The notes under the pieces are model-generated. The model did no database searches. It was not told the DNA's origin and saw only the letters and a list, made by a program, of their open reading frames with translations. DNA of 64,000 nt from Gordionus sp. m RMFG-2023 (taxonomy: Eukaryota; Nematomorpha; Gordioida; Chordodea; Parachordodidae). Position 1 is the stretch's first letter; the number at the start of each line of letters is the position of its first letter. The DNA lies in NCBI RefSeq assembly GCF_954871325.1, contig NC_088777.1, positions 17,833,366 through 17,897,365 of the forward strand. Reading direction: 5' to 3'. Below, in pieces: positions 47,849-58,470 of the stretch. The position numbers and the translations under genes were made by a program.

Positions 47849-48340
47849 AATGAAAAATATAAAAAAAACTATACACTAGAGCGCGCTGAGGGCCTGATTA
47901 GTGCTTTTAATTCCTCACTCAAAAATGAGAACCGCAAAAAGAAACTAAATTATAAACAAAATATAAATTACGACGTCAACTTTAAGCAAGAAGTTAGCCT
48001 AGTTTTTGGGAAAATAGAAAACTTATACCAAACCATTAAGTAGGCTTTATTAGAACATTTTATTGTTTTATTCTTTTTTATGGATGTTTAAAGGGGAAAA
48101 GAATTAAGGGTAAAAAATAGAAAATTGTTAAAATCAGTATCTGCCGAAATGGAGAATATAGAAGTCATAATTATCAGGTTGTTAATATTTTTTGCCTTAC
48201 TTATTAATTCTTTAATCAATTTCGCCAGCCACAAAAAAAGTAACCGAATAACGAATAAAATAAAAACTAAGATATCACTCCTTAAGCGCGCAAAGTCATC
48301 CCAGGGAAGCATTATATCTGATATTTATGTCAATAATTAA
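47849..48340 (+). CDS. Last two exons of an unrecognised coiled-coil/membrane protein
   Basis: An open segment ending at 48039 (in frame from 47849, with a plausible acceptor TACACTAG at 47879) reads AEGLISAFNSSLKNENRKKK and then VNFKQEVSLVFGKIENLYQT. Its donor GTAGGC leaves two bases that join in phase, across a 54-bp intron (48040-48093, acceptor TTTAAAG), to the exon 48094-48340. That exon reads GKELRVKNRKLLKSVSAEME, then a hydrophobic stretch of about 20 residues (EVIIIRLLIFFALLINSL), a basic segment and a stop. This pattern suggests a coiled coil followed by one membrane segment near the C-terminus, such as a tail-anchored protein. I do not recognise the family. Upstream exons were not found. 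Confidence 0.5.
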
Positions 48341-48835
48341 GGTGTATTCATATTTTTTGGTGCTTCAACCCGTTTGGTAGAAAGTTTAAAGAAAAACATT
48401 GGAAAAATAAAAATAAATTGCCAAGAGTCATCATGTTTGGAAGAGGATTATAGAATCAATGAACAATATATAAGGCATGATTGTATCTACTAATTCATCA
48501 TTCAGTTTTTCTAATTATTAAATAAAAACCAGTTATAATAGAAATAAAAACTTCAGTATTTTTTCGGCTGCTGAGTCTTAAATATCCAATTTTAAAATAC
48601 GATTCAAAAATCAATTACGTCTAAATACATTAAAGTTTTTCCCCTATTCAAAATATTTTTGAATCTTACGTTATGATTTTTATAAATGTTTGTTATTTAG
48701 TATATGTTTAACAATTATATTATTAAATTTATTTATATATATCTAATTTAACAATATAAATTATATTATTACATTTATTTATAATTGATTTTTTTACAAA
48801 AAATTAAATATTTTTAAAAATAATTTCGGGGTTAT

Positions 48836-48876
48836 GAGAGGGGGGGGGCTATATCCCACCTTGTATGCCACTGTCA
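48836..48876. mobile_element. hAT-type MITE end with poly-G run
   Basis: The complement reads CAGTGGCATACAAGGTGGG and then a run of nine or more C on that strand, a form shared with the other CAGTGGCG-type termini in the window. Only this end is visible with confidence. Confidence 0.35.
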
Positions 48877-50100
48877 CCGCTCTAAGAGAAGGATAATTTA
48901 TTGTTTAAAATGGCATAATGGAATGTAGAGATTAATTATTTAAAAAAATACTGAACTTTATGACTAAGGTACCTCTTATATAGATAGTTTAGACTTTATA
49001 ATAAGACAATGGCTTAACCAGATCCAAAGAAACGATGGAAGATTCACCTTTTTTTAAAATTAAAAATGGTTTATAATTGAAAGAAATCAAATTTTAGTTT
49101 TTACAACTAATATTTCTATACAACATATGATATAAGATTTTAAAAAAAAATACGATAAATTAGTTGAAAATTTTTGTCCATATTGATACTTGAGATTGTT
49201 TGTTTGACCATCTGATTAACATTTGTTGAATCGATTATTGAACATCTTTTGTGAAGCATCGTTGTTCGAACATTGTTTGTTGATTTGCTGTTTGTATTAT
49301 CTTATTTCTCTTTCAAAATTTTATATATATATTTTTTACAAATATTTATTTATAATAATAATTTTCTATGTCGTAAGTCATATTCTCTCTTTTGAACTTG
49401 ACTTTGAATTTTCAAATTTTGATCTTGAACTTGAACTTGTTCACTTTTTCCCCTCTAAAAATTTTTTCAGTATTATTTTTTGTTATATTCGTTGCTCTTT
49501 TCTTTACTTGATCTAAATGTCTCCGTCCATTATCTATTTTGTACGTTATTTAGCCTGAGTCATATCTTTTTCATTGGTTTGTTAGTAGCTTGTTATCCTT
49601 ATCGTCTAATCATTCGCTTGAACATCATCCTCACATTAGCTTGTTCATCTCGTTATTTATTATCATTTTTATTTATTTATAAATGTTTGTAAATATATAT
49701 TATGATCAATATATCTCAAATAAAATAATTTTGAAATAATTGAAATGATAATGGAATAAATAATTTATCAGAATCATTCATAAGAATAAGAATCATACTT
49801 TGGAATATAGAATAATAGAATATTTGTAATTGTCTCTTTTTATAATAATTTTTTTTATTTATTAATTAATTATTTTTATTTTTAAATTTTACTCCTTTAT
49901 TTTTCAATTTAAACAATTTATATCATAATTTATCTTCAATTTGTTCTTTATTTTCAACATACGATCTCCATATCATACTCTTAAAAACTTTTTCAACATC
50001 AAGATATTTAATCACCTTGCCTCTCTTTTTAATATTTGTTTTAATTTTCTTTATTTCCAAAGTTTTTTTAAATTTTTTATTTCATTATTGTCTTTAATCA
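48877..50100. other. AT-rich and low-complexity DNA, no gene supported
   Basis: The region 49385-49445 contains iterated GAACTT/GATCTT hexamers. Open stretches here encode only Phe/Leu/Ile-rich low-complexity peptide. Near 49018-49050 a short match (AACCAGATCCAAAGA) to the arms of the 5157-7809 inverted pair suggests another relic of that repeat. Confidence 0.5.
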
Positions 50101-50108
50101 CTATTATT

Positions 50109-51176
50109 TAGTGTTGTAAACGAACGCGTTCAAAATGAACGCGTTCGTGAACGAAGTTCGTTTTTTTGAAAAAAGGTGATGAACGGCGTTCCTTTTTTTT
50201 GACGAACTTTGAACGTGAACGCGTTCCTTTTCTTTGATGAACGCGTTCAATTTTACGTTCGTTCAATTTTAAAAACACTTTTTATTTTTATTTATTTGAA
50301 AAATTAATATTAATCCGCATTTTTTAACAAAAAAGTCTTATATATTTTTATTTATTTGAAAAATTAATATTTAATCCAATTTTTTAACAAAAAAGTCTTA
50401 TATTTTTTAATCAGCTGTTTTTACTTTTTCCTTTTTCATAATTAACGTACCATAGTGCTACTGCTAGAGAAGATAAGATTAAAGTTTATTAATTTGAATA
50501 TTTTATATTTTAATTTAATAGATTAGCATTTGCATGGATATAAATATTTCATCATCAGATTCTGAAAATCAAAATTCAATATTAGATGAATTAGAATTAC
50601 CATGGCCCAAATATCAAAAATATTTCATAAAATCAATTCCGAGATATCCTTTTTATTTGACGAGGAAGAAGAGGGCAGATTGGAGGATGATAACATAGCT
50701 CACTTTTTTGAAACAATGGATAAAACATTAAATGTTTTTAATAAATTCCCCCTTTTAAAAGAATTGTTTATCAAGTATAACACCGCAATCCCTTCATCCG
50801 CCCCTGTTGAGCGAGTTTTTAGTATAGCTAACGCTGTATTAACCGACAAGCGTTCATGCCTATCAGATGAGAATTTTGAAAAGCAATTATTATTAAAAAT
50901 TAATAAGAAATTTTTTTTATCGCTCTATTATATTGTATTTATAATTATATTATCAAAATAAAACTATTATTTTTTATCATGGCTAATATATTGTGTTTAA
51001 GGCATTTATTTATATTAAATTAAATTTAAAAAAAAATTTATCATAAAATTTAGAACGTATGAACGCGTTCATGAACTTGAACGCGTTCCTTTTTTTGAAT
51101 TTGAACGTGAACGCGTTCGATTTTTGTCAATGAACGTTGAACGCGTTCGATTTTTTTAAAAATGTTTACAGCACTA
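50109..51176 (+). mobile_element. 1068-bp deleted hAT element with GAACGCGTTC arrays and 8-bp target duplication
   Basis: The ends are TAGTGTTGTAAACGAACGCG and the complement of TAGTGCTGTAAACATTT. Identical octamers CTATTATT flank it (50101-50108 and 51177-51184). Both subterminal zones carry several copies of the palindrome GAACGCGTTC, about four per side. A 66-bp unit (TTTTTATTTATTTGAAAAAT and following) is duplicated at 50282-50412. The coding part is reduced to a short transposase start (50534, with a LPWPKYQKYF phrase) and the C-terminal block, so it is an internal-deletion derivative. Confidence 0.9.
50602..50961 (+). pseudogene. hAT transposase C-terminal remnant
   Basis: The open frame of 119 codons contains FDEEEEGRLEDDN, then NKFPLLKELFIKYNTAIPSS and APVERVFSIANAVLTDKRS, the classical hAT C-terminal dimerisation region with the Ala-x-x-Glu-Arg-x-Phe-Ser core. 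The BED finger and catalytic Asp blocks are absent. The likely transposase start codon at 50534 (MDINISSSDSENQ) is in another frame, so the remnant is not expected to make an active enzyme. It lies within the 50109-51176 element. Confidence 0.8.
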
Positions 51177-51184
51177 CTATTATT

Positions 51185-51560
51185 TTATCAATTGTTATCA
51201 TATGATTTATTTCTTTTAATTTATAAGAATTTATTTCTTTTTTAACATTTGGTATTAATTTACATAATACAATTTTATTCAGGTTTTTATTATTTTGACT
51301 TTTAAATTTTTTATTAGGATAAGATATATTATTTGATCTAGATTTTTCATTTATCTCTTTTACCTCTTTATAATTATAAAAACATTTTAATATAGATATT
51401 GCTTCTTCATAACTTGAATTTCCATATATCGGTAACATTGTGTCCATAAGCAAATATAAGTCATCTGGTAGATTAAATGTTAAACTCAAAACATCTTTCA
51501 TGGTATATTAAATACTCTTCTGATTCATCTATGGATTTTGTTTTATTCTTATTGTCCCAT
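51185..51560 (-). pseudogene. Unrecognised ORF remnant next to the hAT insertion, possibly retroelement gag-like
   Basis: The minus strand reads SLTFNLPDDLYLLMDTMLPI and a following Lys/Asn/Ser-rich stretch. The frame leads directly into the target site of the hAT element at 50109-51176, and coding-like sequence in the same direction reappears on the far side of that element (about 49950-50090). The hAT therefore inserted into an older coding sequence. Helical gag-like composition is suggestive only; the family is not established, and the sequence is broken. Confidence 0.3.
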
Positions 51561-52379
51561 ATAGGTTTATTCATATTTTAAATATTTTATTATATTATTA
51601 AAATTTTATTATATTTATTTTTAATTTTACATTTTAATCATATCTTACGTGTTTTAGAATTAAATTAACATCATTTTCCATAATCCTCTTTCGTCTAGTT
51701 TCACCATGTTCCCGTATCTAAAATCATGCTGCCACCATAATAATTTAATATGGAAGGCGCAACTTACAAAATTAAATTTGTATTATTTTTTATTAACACT
51801 AAAATATTTAACATTTTGTGCTTTATATACATTTTATATTTACATTTTTACATATTAAAAATAATAAGTTTTTTAAAAGGTTATATAAAATAGAATGTCG
51901 ACAAGTTCATCCTTATATTTTATAAAAAGTAAAAGAAAATTTACGAAAAGGTCATTTAATTTTAAAAAAAAATATAAAAGTTTTAATATTCAAAATTTAT
52001 ATATTAACAATAATATTTTGACTTTTTTTGATTACTTAAAGTTTGAAACCGGAACTAGAACCTGAACCCTTTAAACGTCAAATTTAAGAATCAGTATCAG
52101 AATCTAAAGCTCACTTAAAATTTCAGGAACTGGAACCAGAACACTTTTTAATTTATGATCCAAACTTGGATAAATTTTTCAAATTAAAAAAATTTTCCAC
52201 TAATTTGTTTTTTCAAAATTCTAATCTGATATGTAAGAATGTTTCATATTTAAAACAGGATTCACCACAAGCAAAACAGGAACAGAAGTTGGGGTTGCCA
52301 TTGTTGTAGTTAATGGATAAGGATTTTATTTTAGAAAATAATATATATTTTTTAAAATTTAGTTAAGTTCAACAGAACC

Positions 52380-52953
52380 AGTTCAGATCAGACAACTCCA
52401 ACGGTAAAAATATTTTTCAAAAAAAGTAGCCAGCTACATGCAGATCGGCTTTAGAAACAAAATAGAATATGGGCAGTCGGGTCAATATGAACCCCTAATT
52501 CTATAATGTCATTCTGTCTGCAGCCTATAACTTCTTAAAAAGTCGTAGAACAGCGATTGACTTTCTACTTTGTCTATTTATCATTTATTCATTTTTTATC
52601 TTTCCAAGAATCTTCTTTTAAATCCTCCACTAATTGATCGTCAATAAAAAGGAGATTCTGGAATTTTGTTCGGAGGCTTTTATTCTAGGGTTTCTATCGA
52701 TTTATTTAAATATAATATAGGGTATTTGTTTTTTATCTTTTCGATTTGTGATGGTTTTAGTTATCAAAGGCCACAATAGTGATCATAAAATATAATGTAA
52801 TAAACTATTTAAAAAAGAGTATGGAAGTATACACTAGTCAGAAATGGAAGCATATTGAATGAAAAATATTTGAAGGGAACAGTTGAATTAAAAAATTATT
52901 TAAAAAAAAAATAATCAAACTATTAATTTTAACCTTCATTTTGCATACATTGC
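52380..52953. repeat. 574-bp direct duplication, copy 1
   Basis: Every base from 52380 to 52953 appears to be repeated at 53099-53672 (offset 719); I found no difference on line-by-line reading. The 145 bases between the copies are rich in TTTTGC-type motifs. The unit is non-coding as far as can be seen. Such perfect identity means either a very recent duplication or an assembly artefact. Confidence 0.9.
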
Positions 52954-53098
52954 GTTTTTGCGTGCTTTTCGATCCTTTGCTTGATTTTTTGCCTATATTT
53001 AGCTTAGTTGATAGTTTTGCGTTCTTTTTGCATCGTTTTGCTTGCTTTTCTGTCATATTCCATAGTTTATAATATTTTGAGTAATTTTTGCATAGTTT

Positions 53099-53672
53099 AG
53101 TTCAGATCAGACAACTCCAACGGTAAAAATATTTTTCAAAAAAAGTAGCCAGCTACATGCAGATCGGCTTTAGAAACAAAATAGAATATGGGCAGTCGGG
53201 TCAATATGAACCCCTAATTCTATAATGTCATTCTGTCTGCAGCCTATAACTTCTTAAAAAGTCGTAGAACAGCGATTGACTTTCTACTTTGTCTATTTAT
53301 CATTTATTCATTTTTTATCTTTCCAAGAATCTTCTTTTAAATCCTCCACTAATTGATCGTCAATAAAAAGGAGATTCTGGAATTTTGTTCGGAGGCTTTT
53401 ATTCTAGGGTTTCTATCGATTTATTTAAATATAATATAGGGTATTTGTTTTTTATCTTTTCGATTTGTGATGGTTTTAGTTATCAAAGGCCACAATAGTG
53501 ATCATAAAATATAATGTAATAAACTATTTAAAAAAGAGTATGGAAGTATACACTAGTCAGAAATGGAAGCATATTGAATGAAAAATATTTGAAGGGAACA
53601 GTTGAATTAAAAAATTATTTAAAAAAAAAATAATCAAACTATTAATTTTAACCTTCATTTTGCATACATTGC
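53099..53672. repeat. 574-bp direct duplication, copy 2
   Basis: This is the second copy of the unit at 52380-52953. Immediately after it the two contexts diverge (TGCATACATTGCTTGC here, TGCATACATTGCGTTT after copy 1). On the minus strand the adjoining 53690-53815 reads SPNILPRMYYTALSCLEPC and KNNVKIIQNEAS, vaguely like the end of a LINE reverse transcriptase; this is too short to assign. Confidence 0.9.
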
Positions 53673-53943
53673 TTGCTTCATTTTGGATGATTTTTACATT
53701 ATTTTTTGTTATTTTGCGAGCTGAATTACAGGGTTCTAAACAAGACAATGCCGTATAATACATTCGCGGTAATATATTAGGGGAAATGCATTTTTTGCGA
53801 TAAAGCCAGTTCACATTAGCAAATCATAAGTTAAATATGCAGAGTCAAATTGAAACGAAGATTAGATATTCGGTAAGAAAGATATATTTATATCTTTTTA
53901 AATTAATAATAATATTGATTTAATATATTTTGAACCCTCCTGG

Positions 53944-54174
53944 TAGTGTTGTTAAACGGCTCGTTTTGAGTCGATTTTTTAAAAACGGCTATCTCAATAT
54001 TTCATCTGGAAAAATATTACGTAAGCCTGAAGATTTTGTTCATAGAAGGAAAAAAGGTTTAGACTAGACACATATTATCTATCGAAATCTCGAGGCTTAG
54101 GCCATATTTTTCTGTATAAAATATTGAGTTGGCCGTTTTTAAAAATCGGCTCAAAACGAGCCGTTAACCGAATG
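53944..54174. mobile_element. Palindromic MITE, second copy of the TAGTG...GTTAAAC family
   Basis: It starts TAGTGTTGTTAAACGGCTCG and contains ATTTTTTAAAAACGGCTATC. It ends GCCGTTTTTAAAAATCGGCT followed by CAAAACGAGCCGTTAAC, so the two ends pair over more than 35 bases. The extreme right end is changed and no intact 8-bp target duplication is visible, so this copy is older than the one at 13554. Confidence 0.78.
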
Positions 54175-56875
54175 ATATTTATTAGAATAATAAAATTATA
54201 GTAATGTTGATTATTAATTTGATCATTCTTTTAGTATATTGAGCGCTTGCTTTAGTCATTTATAGAAAATTTAAATATTTATACTTTTTTTAGTATAAAT
54301 AAAATATTGTGAAAAAGATTTTATTTGTATTATTTGATAGTAATATTTTAAAATATAATTTAATTGGATAGAAATTCAATACAATTATAATGTAGAAAAA
54401 CAATTGATGCAAATATTAAATAGAATTATTGTATATTCTATATGAAATAAGATTGAAATAGTATATAGGGTTTCAGTCTTCATCTTCCGTCTTTGCAATT
54501 ATTCTATTTCCAGCATTCCTAATTCATGTGACAAAATGTTAAAGTTACTGATAAATATGTAGATGATTTGTGGGTTTTTTAGTGATGACAGTGTTCTTTT
54601 TCAAACACAAGGTGACTTTTTTTAAATGTCCATCAAATTTATATTGAGGTTACTCTGAAATTCCAAAAGGCCATTATGTGTTTAAAGGATAGATGTGACC
54701 ATGGTTGTGAACCCGAATTAAGGATCAGGAACTAAACTCTATTTAGTGGGAGATTTTGATAAGAGAAACTCTATCGAAACCAATTTCATGAAAGTGGTCT
54801 GAACCCGCCTCGGCCCCATATTCCCCCTGTTAAATGGGTTGCCCATAAATCGGTTTCTGCTTGAATTGTGGCCTCGAAATGTCCAACCAAACAATTAAAA
54901 ATTTTTGAATCCTAATCTAGGTTCACAACTTTGAATCTCACTAAAAAATATGAAATTAAAAATATATAATTCAAAAAGTTGGATCACTTTTTTCGATACA
55001 TTTAAAGATATATATTTGTTATTTTTTCAAATATTTGAGAATTTTATTCAGATTATTTCATTAAGAGATAATGGAAAAAATTTTTCAAATTATATTAGAA
55101 AAGATTTTACGTGTATGTGGCTTCAGGTGTGATAAATTGATGATTTTTTTGATTATCATATGTAACATGTAATTAGTTAAATTACATAACTCTGTCAAGG
55201 TTACGAAAATTTTTCATTTTTTATAGGTATAATAAAAATTTACTTTTTTTTAGAATAAAATTAAAAAAATATAATATCTATAATTCCACGCAACAAAAAA
55301 ATAATTATCTGGACTTCTATTATTTATTTTTTTAAATCATAAAACGTCGCTTCTAGTTTTTCAAGCTATTTTTAAAAAAAATCATATAATTTTTAAACGA
55401 GATGGCAAAATATTCATAAACAAAATCAAATTATATAGAATCGAAAAAGGTAAATAGAAAAAATTAATAAGTTACAGTATCTCGTAAATAAGAAACATGT
55501 TTTTTAATGAAATAATCCATACCAAGAACATGTTTTTTAAATAATATATAATAATAATTTCAACATTTTATCCTGTCTTCTAGACAAAACTGATTATTGT
55601 AAGAGGAGGGGGGGGGCAATTGGGCATTTTCCACAACTGCAGATTTTGTGGCGAGGTTTTTTTAAAATTAATATTCTTATGCAATTAGATATTAATATAA
55701 TTTTCTATTATATATATTTTATCGGCAATACCTGTATTGTCTTAAATAATATTTTAGTCAATCCATGTATCGGCAATAATGTGTTTCATTCAGCATGCAT
55801 AGGCGGAAAAGTTTCCCTTTCTCGTAAACATCATTTTAAGTTTATAAAAAATTTCTCTCTACCCTAACCTTTCTCACCTCCCTCTTCTCAAAAAATAAAT
55901 ATTAAATTAAATAGTAATTTGATAGAAAAATAAGTAAAACGTTAATAATATTTTTAAATAATGACCATTGTAATTCAAAATGAAAAAAAAGTTTGTTTTT
56001 TGTGATAGTACATTTTTTACTTTTAAAAAGCGGTTTCAATTAAAAATTAAATATATAAATTTTTTTTTAAAGGCATGTAATAAGTGATTAAGATCCCCAA
56101 TAAAATTTATGGGGGAAACCCCGACAAAATATATGATAAATATGAATTTTTTTAAAAAATATCCTCACCCTCCCCAGTTCCTTCTCCCAAACAAAAAATT
56201 GTCCGCCCTGATATAATACACATGATAATTCATATAAGATCTATATATTGACTAGTTTATTCTTTGGCATAAATATAAAATAAAATTAGGAAAACGTTAG
56301 AAAAGAGAATTAGATTATAAGTACTATATATGATTGTCTACTAAAACCAATAAGTAAAACACTCGTGGTAAGAGTCACAGAAGTGTTGAGACTGCTAGGA
56401 GCCCGAAGTAAATATGAATTTGGCGGCCCTTTAAAAATATAATAAAATTAAGAACTAGGTTCGTCATATTTCAATAGGAATTAAATCAGCAGTTAAGAAA
56501 ATGATAACGTGATATTGGCAATATATTGTAGTAAAATATAAATTATCCATAGGCGTAGAGAAGGCTCCCTTCGGAAATTCGCCTGTTCTCGTAAATATCA
56601 TTTTAAATAAAATTTCCCACTTACACACCCCCAAAAAATTATACAATATAACAGTAAATAAACAATAAAGGAAAATAAGTAATAAGTAAACGAACTAACT
56701 ATAATTAAAAATTTTATGATAAAAGCATTTTTATAAAAAGACAAATTAATTTTTATAAAAATGAAGCATAGCCAAAGAATTTTTGAAAAAAAAAGACCTC
56801 AAGCAAAATTCTTGCCACACCTTTGAAATTATTTGTAGGAAATCACTGAATTAGAAAATTTAAAGCATAATTGTT
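54175..56875. other. AT-rich DNA with scattered MITE termini, no gene supported
   Basis: I see no coding family here. At 55602-55612 a poly-G run follows GTAAGAGG. Short CATAGGCGGAAAAG (55797) and CATAGGCGTAGAG (56550) phrases are probably worn termini of the CAGTGGCG-type MITEs. Confidence 0.45.
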
Positions 56876-56976
56876 CGAGGAATTGGTTTCGCGATATTAC
56901 CTAAGCTCTAAAATTCTTTATAATTCCTTCGCGATAAACGACGTCTGCGTTAAAAGTTTTTGAATTGGCATGATAC
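56876..56976. mobile_element. Terminal relic of the GCGAA MULE-like family
   Basis: The complement reads CGTATCATGCCAATTC, then AAAACTTTTAACGCAGACG and TCGTTTATCGCGAAGG, matching the left end of the 10641-12019 element (CGTATCAGGTCAATTCAGCG, ACTTTTATCGCGAATG, TCGTTTATCGCGAA). Only one end survives, with a TTTCGCGA motif near 56888. It shows that the family has more than one copy in this genome. Confidence 0.7.
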
Positions 56977-57060
56977 GAATTTTAAATGGTTAAAAAATTT
57001 ATAATTTTTTACAAAATTCTTTTTCAAGCATATATTACATTTAATATTTTATTATTAATA

Positions 57061-57989
57061 CAGAGATATTAAAGTACCTAGATATAAAAATGAAGTATCT
57101 GTACCTAGATTCACTTTTATAAAAATAATCTTATTTAGATAATATTTTAGAGATATCTGCATTTTTAGATGCTTTTTAAGTATATTTTAACGCTTTTTAT
57201 ATTAAAAATAAAAATATTTTATAAAAATATTTGTTGCAAAATTCATTTTATTTTATATGAGCATATAATTTAAATAAATAAAAAATATTAAGATTAAAAA
57301 AATAAATGTATGAAATATTAAAACTTATATATAAAATTGAAATTTATATGAAATATTAAAACTTGTATAAAATATTAAAACTTCAATATATAAAAAATAA
57401 AAATATATACATAACTTTTTATATCATAACTTTTTATGATCTATTTTCTTCCCTATTAATTAATTATAAAAACATTTTTATTCATTTCAAAATTATAAAA
57501 AAAAATATTCATTAATTATTAATTTTTTCAGGGTATTTTTATCATTTACTTTAAAAAATGTACTGCAAACGCAAAAGTTCTTCGCACTATAAAGGAATAT
57601 ATAAATCCTTGTTTTGCAATTGACTTCCATTAATTATAACAATAAGCTTAAAATTATTTTAAGAAAAAAATTATATAGAATTTTTTAAAATATTTTTATA
57701 AATAACTCCCCTGACTTTTAATATATAAGTTTAATGTAAAAAAATTTTTTTTTAAATAAATGCTCGCTTTAAATCAGAATTTGTTTGAAAAGATGATAAA
57801 AATAGTGGTATTGACATTTTTTTATTATTATCTTGTTTACATATTTTGTGCTCTCATAATAAGAGTTTTTGTTCGAGAATAACGGCGAACCCTGTATATA
57901 AGTATAATAAAATTGTATTGATTTACATACACATTTGGTAAATGGTATCTGTATCTAGATCCATTTAAAAGCAACTTTTAACAACTGTT
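57061..57989. mobile_element. 929-bp hAT-type MITE (CAGAGTTGTTAAAA family)
   Basis: The left end CAGAGATATTAAAGTACC then TAGATATAAAAATGAAG, and the right end GGTATCTGTATCTAGATCCA then TTTTAACAACTGTT, correspond to the 45529-46164 copy. The interior is AT-rich and non-coding. The target duplication cannot be read because the flanks are simple AT sequence. Confidence 0.7.
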
Positions 57990-58031
57990 ATATATATATA
58001 CCTAAAAAAGCTTATATCACAATATATAAAT

Positions 58032-58462
58032 AAATGATCTGCATCGGGCCTAATTTTTCAAGCCCGGCCCAGCCCGAAATTTTTTAAAATGTTTTACCGG
58101 CCTGGCACGAACCCGAAATTTTTTTTAAAAAAATTTACCGCCCTAGCCCGCCCCGAATTTATTTAAATATACAAATTAATCTTTATAATTACTCAAAATA
58201 AAAGACATATGTTATATGTCGTTTAGTTTCAATAAATAAAATCAAATATTTTATTTAACATAAAAAATTCAATATAAAATTGATAAATTTAGATATATTT
58301 AAAAAAATTTCCAAGGTCCGACCTGACCCGGCCCGATTTTTTAAAAAAAATATTAGGCCCGGCCTGACCCGAACCCGATTATTCTAAATAGAATTAGGCC
58401 CAAGCCCGGCCCAAAGCCCGTTCGGGCCGGGTACGTGCCGGGCCTAACTTTGCAGATCTCTA
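58032..58462. mobile_element. 431-bp GC-rich MITE with iterated GGCCCGG motifs
   Basis: Left end AAATGATCTGCATCGGGCC and complement of the right end TAGAGATCTGCAAAGTTAGG are similar, and both lead into repeated GCCCGGCCC/GGGCCGGG motifs alternating with AAATTTTTT. The octamer ATATAAAT occurs on both sides (58024-58031 and 58463-58470), compatible with an 8-bp hAT duplication, though such AT-rich octamers are common here. The core is AT-rich and non-coding. A relative is at 33878-34142. Confidence 0.7.
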
Positions 58463-58470
58463 ATATAAAT

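Noticed and set aside
46918-48876. A single 1.9-kb hAT element carrying the unknown exons
   Set aside because: The two CAGTGG ends differ beyond the first bases and the flanking octamers (GCAGTGCT, TCACCGCT) agree only at five of eight positions, so two separate worn termini are more likely.
49223-49692. Membrane proteins in a Phe/Leu/Ile-rich open region
   Set aside because: Composition follows directly from T-rich DNA, with GAACTT-type hexamer repeats, and there are no motifs or splice context.
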